Origin: Mycolicibacterium canariasense
Lineage (GTDB): Bacteria; Actinomycetota; Actinomycetes; Mycobacteriales; Mycobacteriaceae
Length of the DNA: 64,000 nucleotides
Direction of reading: 5' to 3'
Assembly (NCBI RefSeq): GCF_002101555.1
Contig: NZ_LQOL01000052.1
Location: 434,001-498,000, forward strand
Part shown: positions 10,859 through 17,667 of the stretch, piece by piece
How the letters are laid out: the number at the start of each line of letters is the position of its first letter
Numbering within the stretch: position 1 is the stretch's first letter
Position numbers and translations under genes: made by a program
Notes under the pieces: model-generated
Told to the model about the DNA's origin: nothing
Database searches by the model: none
The model's input: only the letters and a program-made list of their open reading frames with translations

Positions 10859-11050
10859 GTGCGGCTCACCGAATTCCACGAACGCGTCAGCGCTCAGTTC
10901 GGCTCGGCGTACGGCGCCTCGGTGCTCGTCGACCACGTGTTGAGCGGGATGGGGCGCACCGCCGCACAGGCCATCGAGGCCGGTGTCGACCCGCGGGACG
11001 TGTGGCGGGCGTTGTGTGCCGACTTCGAGGTGCCGCGCGAGCAGTGGTGA
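10859..11050 (+). CDS. DUF3046 domain protein
   Basis: A 63-residue protein, VRLTEFHERVSAQFG onwards, ending in a VWRALCADFEVPREQW tail that is diagnostic of the actinobacterial DUF3046 family, which nearly always stands just upstream of recA (Rv2738c position). GTG start, 9 bases after the glycosyltransferase stop. Function unknown; small, soluble and helical. Confidence 0.88.
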   Translation: MRLTEFHERVSAQFGSAYGASVLVDHVLSGMGRTAAQAIEAGVDPRDVWRALCADFEVPREQW

Positions 11051-11119
11051 GACGGGAGGTGCTTCCCCGTCGCTGCGCTCGCCCGGTGAAAAACCCCGCC
11101 CGGCGTGTCTAACTTGCCT

Positions 11120-11135
11120 TCGAACACCTGTTCGT
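11120..11135 (+). promoter_or_regulatory. LexA (SOS) box upstream of recA
   Basis: TCGAACACCTGTTCGT matches the mycobacterial/Gram-positive SOS box TCGAAC-N4-GTTCGA except at the last base. It is about 110 bases before the recA ATG, leaving room for a LexA-controlled promoter. Confidence 0.85.
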
Positions 11136-11164
11136 TAGGGTGGTGAGCGTTCGACTGAGCTGAC

Positions 11165-11187
11165 TTGTCGGTGGCTGGCCCTAATGT
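11165..11187 (+). promoter_or_regulatory. RecA-independent DNA-damage promoter (RecA-NDp/PafBC type)
   Basis: TTGTCGGTGG (11165-11174), a 7-base gap, then TAATGT (11182-11187). This is the layout of the LexA/RecA-independent damage promoter known from M. tuberculosis recA P1, activated by PafBC. It lies downstream of the SOS box, about 56 bases before the recA start. The same motif occurs at 38994-39016. Confidence 0.8.
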
Positions 11188-11243
11188 CGCAGCCAACCGA
11201 TCGGAACACCGGTCAACCGAACGACTACCGGAGAGGTATCACC

Positions 11244-12287
11244 ATGGCACCACAGGCTCCCGACCGCGAAAAAGCGCTCGAACTGGCGATGGCGCAGATC
11301 GAGAAGAACTACGGCAAGGGCTCGGTCATGCGCCTCGGCGAGGAGGTGCGCCAGCCCATCTCCGTCATCCCCACCGGATCCATCTCCCTGGACGTGGCAC
11401 TGGGCATCGGCGGCCTGCCGCGAGGCCGGGTCATCGAAATCTACGGACCGGAATCCTCCGGTAAGACCACCGTCGCGCTGCACGCGGTGGCCAACGCCCA
11501 GGCCGCCGGGGGCATCGCGGCGTTCATCGACGCCGAGCACGCGCTGGACCCGGAATATGCCAAGAAGCTCGGCGTGGACACCGATGCACTGCTGGTGTCC
11601 CAGCCCGACACCGGTGAGCAGGCCCTGGAGATCGCCGACATGCTGGTGCGCTCCGGTGCGCTGGACATCCTGGTCATCGACTCGGTCGCCGCGCTGGTGC
11701 CGCGTGCGGAGATCGAGGGCGAGATGGGCGACAGCCACGTCGGCCTGCAGGCCCGCCTGATGAGCCAGGCGCTGCGGAAGATGACGGGTGCGCTGAACAA
11801 CTCGGGCACCACCGCGATCTTCATCAACCAGCTGCGCGAGAAGATCGGCGTGATGTTCGGCTCGCCCGAGACCACCACCGGCGGTAAGGCGCTGAAGTTC
11901 TACGCCTCCGTGCGCCTGGACGTCCGGCGGATCGAGACGCTCAAGGACGGCACCGACGCGGTGGGTAACCGCACCCGGGTGAAGGTCGTCAAGAACAAGG
12001 TGTCCCCGCCGTTCAAGCAGGCCGAGTTCGACATCCTGTACGGCCATGGCATCAGCCGCGAAGGCTCGCTCATCGACATGGGTGTCGAGCACGGCTTCAT
12101 CCGCAAGTCCGGTTCGTGGTTCACCTACGACGGCGAGCAGCTGGGGCAGGGCAAGGAGAACGCCCGAAAGTTCCTGCTGGAGAACATCGATGTGGCCAAC
12201 GAGATCGAGAAGAAGATCAAGGAGAAGCTCGGCATCGGTGCCGTGGTGACCGACGATGACGTTCTGCCCGCCCCGGTCGACTTCTGA
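11244..12287 (+). CDS. recA: Recombinase RecA
   Basis: A 347-residue RecA with Walker A GPESSGKT (residues 68-75), the IDAEHALD block, Walker B LVIDSVAAL, the L2 loop with FINQLREKIG, and an Asp/Pro-rich C-terminus. It forms ATP-dependent filaments on single-stranded DNA for strand exchange and triggers LexA self-cleavage. The length is that of an uninterrupted RecA, so there is no intein, unlike M. tuberculosis. The chosen ATG follows a GGAGAGG Shine-Dalgarno; an upstream in-frame codon at 11184 lies inside the damage promoter and is rejected. recX begins inside the recA 3' end. Confidence 0.98.
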   Translation: MAPQAPDREKALELAMAQIEKNYGKGSVMRLGEEVRQPISVIPTGSISLDVALGIGGLPRGRVIEIYGPESSGKTTVALHAVANAQAAGGIAAFIDAEHALDPEYAKKLGVDTDALLVSQPDTGEQALEIADMLVRSGALDILVIDSVAALVPRAEIEGEMGDSHVGLQARLMSQALRKMTGALNNSGTTAIFINQLREKIGVMFGSPETTTGGKALKFYASVRLDVRRIETLKDGTDAVGNRTRVKVVKNKVSPPFKQAEFDILYGHGISREGSLIDMGVEHGFIRKSGSWFTYDGEQLGQGKENARKFLLENIDVANEIEKKIKEKLGIGAVVTDDDVLPAPVDF

Positions 12288-12789
12288 GACCGGGCCCGCC
12301 GAAGAACCCAAGCGCGAGGAGCAGGCGCGGGACGTGTGTCTGCGCCTGCTCACCGTGCGGGCCCGTACCCGGGCCGAGTTGGCGGGGCAGCTGACCAAAC
12401 GCGGCTACCCCGACGATGTGAGTGCCCGGGTACTGGACCGCTTGGCCGAGGTCGGATTGATCGACGACGCCGCGTTCGCCGAGGAATGGGTTCGGTCCCG
12501 GCGGGTCAATTCCGGAAAAGGCAAGCGCGCCTTGGTTGCTGAGCTGCGAACCAAGGGTGTCGATGCCGATGTCATCGCCGAGACGCTCGACGGTGTCGAC
12601 GCGGGGGAGTGGCGGGTGCAGGCCGAGCAGTTGGTGGCCGCCAGGCTGCGTCGGGAGAACCTCGACGACGAAGCCAAGGTCACCCGCCGCTTGGTCGGCA
12701 TGCTGGCTCGCCGTGGCTACAGCCAGACCATGGCCTTCGATGTGGTCAAAACCCAACTGGCCCAAGAACAGGCGCGACGCATCGTCTAG
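12256..12789 (+). CDS. recX: Regulatory protein RecX
   Basis: A 177-residue helical protein with repeated three-helix modules: LLTVRARTRAELAGQLTKRGY, then GLIDDAAFAEEWVRSR and RRLVGMLARRGYSQTMAFDVV. RecX binds RecA and inhibits filament extension and ATPase activity. The ATG lies 32 bases inside recA, an overlap also known in M. tuberculosis, making translation dependent on recA translation. A short tandem repeat derived from the neighbouring convergent SDR gene starts about 30 bases after its stop. Confidence 0.95.
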   Translation: MTFCPPRSTSETGPAEEPKREEQARDVCLRLLTVRARTRAELAGQLTKRGYPDDVSARVLDRLAEVGLIDDAAFAEEWVRSRRVNSGKGKRALVAELRTKGVDADVIAETLDGVDAGEWRVQAEQLVAARLRRENLDDEAKVTRRLVGMLARRGYSQTMAFDVVKTQLAQEQARRIV

Positions 12790-12821
12790 ACGACGAATCC
12801 GCTGCGTTGCCTGTAAGCCGG

Positions 12822-12892
12822 CTACACGACGAATCCTCCGCGCTGATCTATACGACGAATCCTCCGCGCTGATCTATACGACGAATCCTCCG
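12822..12892. repeat. 26-bp tandem repeat at the 3' end of an SDR gene
   Basis: Two complete 26-base units (12822-12847 and 12848-12873, differing at one base near the start) and a third partial one that is the real SDR 3' end (from 12874). Each unit begins with CTA on the plus strand, so the last codons (Gly-Gly-Phe-Val-Val) and TAG of the SDR gene are repeated downstream of its own stop. A weaker partial match (GACGACGAATCC) sits just after the recX stop near 12790. It looks like slippage duplication in a convergent intergenic space. Confidence 0.85.
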
Positions 12893-13629
12893 TCGATGTT
12901 CCAGCTGGTGCCCGTGATGTATCCGGCGTCCGGCGATGCGAGGTAGGCCACGGCACTGGCGATATCGCGGGTGTGCCCATAGTGACCGACGGCGATGAAC
13001 GAACGCGTCAAGTCGGCGAGCTCGCCCTCCTCGGGATTCATGTCGGTGGCGATCGGTCCGGGCTGGATGTTGTTGACGGTGATCCCGCGCGGGCCCAGTT
13101 CGCGCACCAGCCCGCGGGTCAAACCGGCGACCGCGGCCTTGGTCAGGGAGTAGACCGAGAGTCCACCCACGGGTGATCGGTCGCCGTTCACACTGCCGAT
13201 GGTGATGATGCGCCCACCGTCGCCGAGGTGCGGTACGGCCCGTTGAATCGCGGCGAAAACGCCGCGCACGTTGATGTTCACCAGCCGATCGAACTCCTCC
13301 AGTGGGAAGTCCTCGATCGGGGCGAGATACGCCACCCCGGCATTGTTGACCAGGATGTCCAGCCCGCCCAACTGCGCCACCGTCTGGTCGACCGCGGCGG
13401 CCACGGCCGCCACGTCGGCACTGTCGGCCTGGATGGCCACCACCTTCGCACCGGTCGCGTCGAGTTCGGCGACCAGTGCCTGGGCCGGCTCCGGGGAGGA
13501 GTTGTAGGTGAAGGCGACGGCCGCGCCATCGGCGGCCAACCGCCGGACGATCGCGGCGCCGATACCGCGCGACCCGCCCGTCACCAGGGTGCGCTTACCG
13601 GCCAGGGATGCTGTCGATGTTGTGGTCAT
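12874..13629 (-). CDS. SDR family oxidoreductase (3-oxoacyl-ACP reductase-like)
   Basis: A 251-residue classical SDR: TGGSRGIG cofactor loop (residues 17-24), NNAGV, catalytic Ser in TIGSVNG, YSLTK (Tyr/Lys), and the C-terminal GTSWNIDGG. These use NAD(P)H to reduce or oxidise ketone/alcohol pairs; the substrate is unknown. It is divergent from a TetR regulator, with a short palindrome between them, so local regulation is likely. The last codons are duplicated downstream as a 26-bp tandem repeat. The pair interrupts the recX-to-miaB stretch and appears accessory. Confidence 0.87.
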   Translation of the reverse strand: MTTTSTASLAGKRTLVTGGSRGIGAAIVRRLAADGAAVAFTYNSSPEPAQALVAELDATGAKVVAIQADSADVAAVAAAVDQTVAQLGGLDILVNNAGVAYLAPIEDFPLEEFDRLVNINVRGVFAAIQRAVPHLGDGGRIITIGSVNGDRSPVGGLSVYSLTKAAVAGLTRGLVRELGPRGITVNNIQPGPIATDMNPEEGELADLTRSFIAVGHYGHTRDIASAVAYLASPDAGYITGTSWNIDGGFVV

Positions 13630-13660
13630 GGGGCCCTCCGCCGCCGGGATGGTTCTTTCG

Positions 13661-13672
13661 AACCGATTGGTT
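13661..13672. promoter_or_regulatory. Candidate TetR operator between SDR and TetR genes
   Basis: AACCGATTGGTT: 4-base arms AACC/GGTT around GATT. It lies 32 bases upstream of the SDR start and 77 bases before the TetR start. Short but well placed for autoregulation; inference only. Confidence 0.4.
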
Positions 13673-13748
13673 ACTAATTACAGTCAGCTCAAGCCGCTGC
13701 GGAACCGGACCATTCCGAACTGTGGCGGACATCACACCAGGAGGGTGG

Positions 13749-14336
13749 ATGGCGATCGGACGACCCCGCGAGTACGACCCGCAGACCGTGCTGGAGACCG
13801 CGATGCGGTTGTTCTGGGCACACGGTTACGACGGGGTGTCCATCACCGACCTGACCGACGCCACCGGCATCAACCGGCGCAGCCTCTACGCCCAGTTCGG
13901 TTGCAAAGAACAGTTGTTCCGAGAGGCCGTGCAGCACTACGTCACCGGCCACGGCGGCTACGCGGCTGCCGCACTGGCACAGCCCACCGCGCGTGAAGTG
14001 GCGCACGCGATGGTGCACGGCACCGCCGACGCGACCACCGCACCGGACCGACCGCACGGCTGCCTGTTGGTGCAGAGCGCACTCGCGGTCGGCCCGGACG
14101 CCGCCGGACTGCAGGCCGACCTGGCCGATATGCGGGCAGCCGGCGTGCAGGTGCTGGCCGAGCGTTTCGCCGAAGCCCGAGCCGCCGGGGAGATCCCCGG
14201 CGAGGATCCCGCCGCCTTGGCCCGCTGGATCGCCTCGATCTGCCAGGGCATCGCCGTGCAGGCCGCCAGCGGTGCGACCCGCGCCGAACTGCATGCCATC
14301 GCCGACCGGGCGCTCAAGGCGTGGCCGGTCGACTAG
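13749..14336 (+). CDS. TetR/AcrR family transcriptional regulator
   Basis: A 195-residue protein. An N-terminal TetR helix-turn-helix (about residues 10-56) reads VSITDLTDATGINRRSLYAQFGCKEQLF, followed by a variable ligand domain. The start ATG has a GAGGGTGG Shine-Dalgarno; the frame upstream of it is not homologous. It is divergent from the SDR gene and probably represses it in response to a small molecule. Its stop overlaps the stop of the convergent gluD by 4 bases. Confidence 0.88.
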   Translation: MAIGRPREYDPQTVLETAMRLFWAHGYDGVSITDLTDATGINRRSLYAQFGCKEQLFREAVQHYVTGHGGYAAAALAQPTAREVAHAMVHGTADATTAPDRPHGCLLVQSALAVGPDAAGLQADLADMRAAGVQVLAERFAEARAAGEIPGEDPAALARWIASICQGIAVQAASGATRAELHAIADRALKAWPVD

Positions 14337-15202
14337 ACCGCGGAGCCGTCCTGGACGAATTCCTTCGGCGTCACCGGCTCCGGGCCCTTCTTGGACCGGC
14401 GCAGCCGCGCCTCCAGCCAGGTCGCGAACCAGGACAGCCCGAAATTCAGGCTGATCATCAGGAGGGCGATCACCAGCAGCGCGGGAATCAGGTTGCCGTA
14501 CGACGTGCCCACGCTGGTGCCCTGGCGCACCATCTCGATGAACGTGATCTGGTAGCCGATGGCGGTGTCCTTGAGCACCACCACCATCTGTGACACCAGC
14601 ACCGGCAGCATCGAGGTGATGGCCTGCGGCAACAGGATCGACCGCATGGTCTGCAGCCAGGTCAGGCCCAGCGCCGAGGATGCCTCGGCCTGGCCGCGCG
14701 GCAGCGCATGCACGCCGGTGCGCACGATCTCGGCGATCACCGCGCCGTTGTACAACGTCAGGCCCGTCACCACGCCGGCCAGCGCCAGCTGCTTGGACGG
14801 GAACACGTCGTACTCGGCGAACAACGCATACGCGAACAGCATCATGATGAGCACCGGCACCGCCCGGAAGAACTCGACCACGGTCGCGCACGTCCAGCTG
14901 ATCCAGCCCACCGGTGACAACCGGCCCACGCCCAGCACACAGCCGAGCACCAGCGCCAGCACGATCGACAGCGCCGCGGCCGTCAACGTGCCCTGCACGC
15001 CTTCCAGGACGTAGTTCTTCCACAGGTTGGCCGTCAGGAACGGCTCCCACTTGGCGGCGGTGAACTGGTCGGCCGCCGCGAACTTCCAGATCACCCAGCC
15101 CAGGATCGCCGCGAACACCAGCACCGTCAGCGCGGCGGTGATCATGTTGCGCACCCGGGCCCGCGGCCCCGGCGCGTCGTAGAGGACCGATGCCCCGCTC
15201 AT
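14333..15202 (-). CDS. gluD: Glutamate-type ABC transporter permease GluD
   Basis: A 289-residue inner-membrane permease with about five to six hydrophobic segments and the His/Glu/Gln-type polar amino acid permease signature: RAVPVLIMMLF and the EAA loop GQAEASSALGLTWLQTMRSILLPQA. It pairs with GluC, GluB and GluA as an ATP-driven amino-acid importer. The ATG (MSGASVLYD) is reached through a chain of four mini-ORFs that starts at the gluC stop, each joined by ATGA; the last mini-ORF's TGA overlaps this ATG. The C-terminal tail is charged and cytoplasmic. Confidence 0.92.
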   Translation of the reverse strand: MSGASVLYDAPGPRARVRNMITAALTVLVFAAILGWVIWKFAAADQFTAAKWEPFLTANLWKNYVLEGVQGTLTAAALSIVLALVLGCVLGVGRLSPVGWISWTCATVVEFFRAVPVLIMMLFAYALFAEYDVFPSKQLALAGVVTGLTLYNGAVIAEIVRTGVHALPRGQAEASSALGLTWLQTMRSILLPQAITSMLPVLVSQMVVVLKDTAIGYQITFIEMVRQGTSVGTSYGNLIPALLVIALLMISLNFGLSWFATWLEARLRRSKKGPEPVTPKEFVQDGSAV

Positions 15203-15234
15203 CTGTGCACTCTTCTCTTCGCGCAAGCGCTCAT
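15199..15234 (-). CDS. Mini-ORF 4 (11 codons) of the gluC-gluD repeat chain
   Basis: It encodes MSACAKRRVHR. Its ATG overlaps the TGA of mini-ORF 3, and its TGA overlaps the gluD ATG (ATGA at both ends). The Shine-Dalgarno-like sequence for gluD, GAAGAGAAGAG, lies inside it. Whether it is translated is unknown. Confidence 0.4.
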   Translation of the reverse strand: MSACAKRRVHR

Positions 15235-15266
15235 CGGTGCACTCTTCTCTTCGCGCAGGCGCTCAT
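15231..15266 (-). CDS. Mini-ORF 3 (11 codons) of the gluC-gluD repeat chain
   Basis: It encodes MSACAKRRVHR. Its ATG has GGAGG five bases upstream, inside mini-ORF 2, and is coupled by ATGA to both neighbours. Expression is unproven. Confidence 0.4.
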   Translation of the reverse strand: MSACAKRRVHR

Positions 15267-15298
15267 CGGGACCTCCGGCTCTTCGCGCAGGCGCTCAT
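15263..15298 (-). CDS. Mini-ORF 2 (11 codons) of the gluC-gluD repeat chain
   Basis: It encodes MSACAKSRRSR. GGAGG lies five bases before its ATG, inside mini-ORF 1, and it is coupled by ATGA at both ends. Expression is unproven. Confidence 0.4.
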   Translation of the reverse strand: MSACAKSRRSR

Positions 15299-15330
15299 CG
15301 GGACCTCCGGCTCTTCGCGCAAGCGCTCAT
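15295..15330 (-). CDS. Mini-ORF 1 (11 codons) of the gluC-gluD repeat chain
   Basis: It encodes MSACAKSRRSR. The ATG overlaps the gluC TGA (ATGA), so it can be translated by ribosomes finishing gluC. No separate Shine-Dalgarno is seen upstream in the gluC end. Expression is unproven. Confidence 0.4.
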   Translation of the reverse strand: MSACAKSRRSR

Positions 15331-16007
15331 CGCAAAACCGCCCAGCGCTTGCCCAACCACCCGAACAACAGCCCCATCGGCAAGGTCAGGATGACGAACC
15401 CGGCTGCGAAGATCGAGCCGACCAGCAGCAGCGCCGCGGTGTTCTCGATCATCTCCTTCATCAGCAGTGCCGCCTCGGCCACGCCGATCGCCGAGGCGAT
15501 CGTGGTGTTCTTGGTCAGCGCGATCAATACCGAACCCAGCGGGATGATCACCGCGCGAAAAGCCTGCGGCAACAAGATGATCCGCAAGTTCTGCCCGAAC
15601 GTCAGGCCGAGTGAGCGGGCCGCCTCGGCCTGCCCGATGGGCACCGTGTTCACCCCGGAACGGATGGACTCGCAGACGAAGGATGCCGTGTAGACGGTCA
15701 GGCCGAGCACCGCCAGCCGGAAGCCGCTGTCGGCGATCGAGGTCGGTGACATCGGATCGGCCAGCGTGATGTGCAAGGTGTTACCGAGCCCCAGCGAGCA
15801 GAACACCAGGATCAGCGTCAGCGGGGTGTTGCGCACCACGTTGACGTAGCCGGTGCCCAGCGCCCGCATCACGGGAACGGGCGACAACCGCATCGCCGCC
15901 AGCGCCGTGCCCAGCACCAGCGCGCCGATGGCCGAGTACACCGTCAGCTGGATCGTCATCCAGAACGCGGCGAAGATCCGGTCCTGGTATTCGGTGAAGA
16001 TCGCCAC
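15327..16007 (-). CDS. gluC: Glutamate-type ABC transporter permease GluC
   Basis: A 226-residue polar amino-acid permease with about five hydrophobic segments, the VRNTPLTLILVF segment and the EAA loop GQAEAARSLGLTFGQNLRIILLPQA that contacts the ATPase. GTG start, 14 bases after the gluB stop. Its TGA overlaps the first of four repeated mini-ORFs leading to gluD, so the usual direct gluC-gluD junction has been lengthened by 128 bases. Confidence 0.92.
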   Translation of the reverse strand: MAIFTEYQDRIFAAFWMTIQLTVYSAIGALVLGTALAAMRLSPVPVMRALGTGYVNVVRNTPLTLILVFCSLGLGNTLHITLADPMSPTSIADSGFRLAVLGLTVYTASFVCESIRSGVNTVPIGQAEAARSLGLTFGQNLRIILLPQAFRAVIIPLGSVLIALTKNTTIASAIGVAEAALLMKEMIENTAALLLVGSIFAAGFVILTLPMGLLFGWLGKRWAVLR

Positions 16008-16021
16008 GGGACCTGCGTGGT

Positions 16022-16828
16022 CTACTTGTCGACGGTCGGCGGCGCGGGCGCGGTGATACCGGCCGGGCCGAGATTCTTGTCGAACGCCGTCTTCCAGGCG
16101 CCGTCGGTCTCCATCTTGGTGATCGCGTCGTTGATCCTGGTCCGCAGCTCGGTGTCACCCTTCTTCAGGCCGATGCCGTAGCGCTCCTCGGAGAACGGCT
16201 CGCCGACGATCTTGAAGGTGCCGGGGCTCTGGGCCGCGTATCCGGCCAGGATCACCTCGTCGGTGGTGACCGCGTCGATCGCACCGGTCTTGAGCGCCTC
16301 GACACACGCCGAGTACGTGTCGTATTGCTGCAGCTGCACGCCCGGGTACTTGTCCTTGATCCGCTGCGCCGGCGTGGACCCGCTGACCGAGCACAGCCGC
16401 TTGTTGTTCTGCAGCGACTCCGGGCCGGTGATGTCGGTGTTGTCGGCCTTCACCAGCAGGCTCTGCCCGGTGATCAGGTAGGGGCCGGCGAAGTCCACCT
16501 TCTCCTTGCGCGCATCGGTGATCGAGTAGGTGGCGACGATGTAGTCCACCTGCCCGTTCTGGATCAGGTTCTCGCGCTGACTCGACGGTGCCTCCTTGAA
16601 CTCGATGTCCTCCGGCTTGTATCCGAGCTGACCGGCCACATAGGTGGCGACATCGACGTCGAAACCGCTGAACGTGCCGTCCGGGTTCTTCAGCCCCAGG
16701 CCGGGCTGGTCGTACTTGATGCCGACGGTCACCTTCTTGCTGTCGTCACCGCCGCCGCAGGCGGCCAGAGCGAACGGCATCGCGGCGGCGACCAGCGCGG
16801 CGGTGACCATCCGGAATCGCAGGGACAT
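16022..16828 (-). CDS. gluB: Glutamate-type ABC transporter substrate-binding lipoprotein GluB
   Basis: A 268-residue extracytoplasmic binding protein (SBP family 3). The lipoprotein signal peptide ends in the lipobox LAAC with Cys24, followed by GGGDDS. The mature part has FSGFDVDVATYVAGQLGY and VDYIVATYSITDARKEKVDFAGPY, typical of glutamate/aspartate binders. The ATG at 16828 is preceded by AAAGGAG with good spacing; an earlier ATG at 16849 would spoil this and overlap the gluA stop. It is the second gene of the gluABCD operon. Confidence 0.92.
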   Translation of the reverse strand: MSLRFRMVTAALVAAAMPFALAACGGGDDSKKVTVGIKYDQPGLGLKNPDGTFSGFDVDVATYVAGQLGYKPEDIEFKEAPSSQRENLIQNGQVDYIVATYSITDARKEKVDFAGPYLITGQSLLVKADNTDITGPESLQNNKRLCSVSGSTPAQRIKDKYPGVQLQQYDTYSACVEALKTGAIDAVTTDEVILAGYAAQSPGTFKIVGEPFSEERYGIGLKKGDTELRTRINDAITKMETDGAWKTAFDKNLGPAGITAPAPPTVDK

Positions 16829-16848
16829 AGAGCGCTCCTTTAGTTGCA

Positions 16849-17601
<753 letters not shown>

Positions 17602-17609
17602 GGGCACTG

Positions 17610-17615
17610 ACCCTA
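17610..17615 (-). promoter_or_regulatory. Candidate -10 box for leaderless gluA
   Basis: TAGGGT on the minus strand, eight bases before the gluA ATG. This TANNNT-N6-8-RTG spacing is common for mycobacterial leaderless genes. It faces the divergent miaB promoter. Confidence 0.4.
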
Positions 17616-17654
17616 CCCAGGGAATGCTCAGCTTGGGGCGTATCGGCGCGCCCG

Positions 17655-17660
17655 TAACAT
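17655..17660 (+). promoter_or_regulatory. Candidate -10 box for leaderless miaB
   Basis: TAACAT, seven bases before the GTG at 17668. This supports the GTG over the ATG that overlaps the box itself. Confidence 0.45.
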
Positions 17661-17667
17661 GATTGTC

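Larger units (their letters stand above)
15199..15330 (-). repeat. Four 32-bp tandem repeats forming start-stop coupled mini-ORFs
   Basis: A 22-base core (minus strand CGATGAGCGC, then T or C, then TGCGCGAAGAG) starts at plus positions 15215, 15247, 15279 and 15311, exactly 32 bases apart. The remaining 10 bases are one sequence in copies 1-2 (GTGCACTCTT on plus) and another in copies 3-4 (GGACCTCCGG). Each copy holds ATG plus 10 codons plus TGA; 36 bases minus the 4-base ATGA overlap gives the 32-base period. The chain joins the gluC stop to the gluD start, and gluD itself begins ATGAGCG like the repeat. The GGAGG in two copies is spaced 5 bases from the next ATG. The architecture recalls MIRU elements (mycobacterial interspersed repetitive units, as in senX3-regX3). 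Confidence 0.92.

Noticed and set aside
8780..10936. A 718-codon minus-strand frame
   Set aside because: Its 3' part is the DUF5313 gene; the remainder is antisense to the epoxide hydrolase frame and the glycosyltransferase and has no domain.
11244..12287. Possible intein in recA as in M. tuberculosis
   Set aside because: The gene has normal RecA length with uninterrupted motifs.
15203..15226. Start of gluD at 15226 giving an MREEKSAQ extension
   Set aside because: It lies in a different frame of the last mini-ORF. The ATGA junction and the family fit support ATG 15202.
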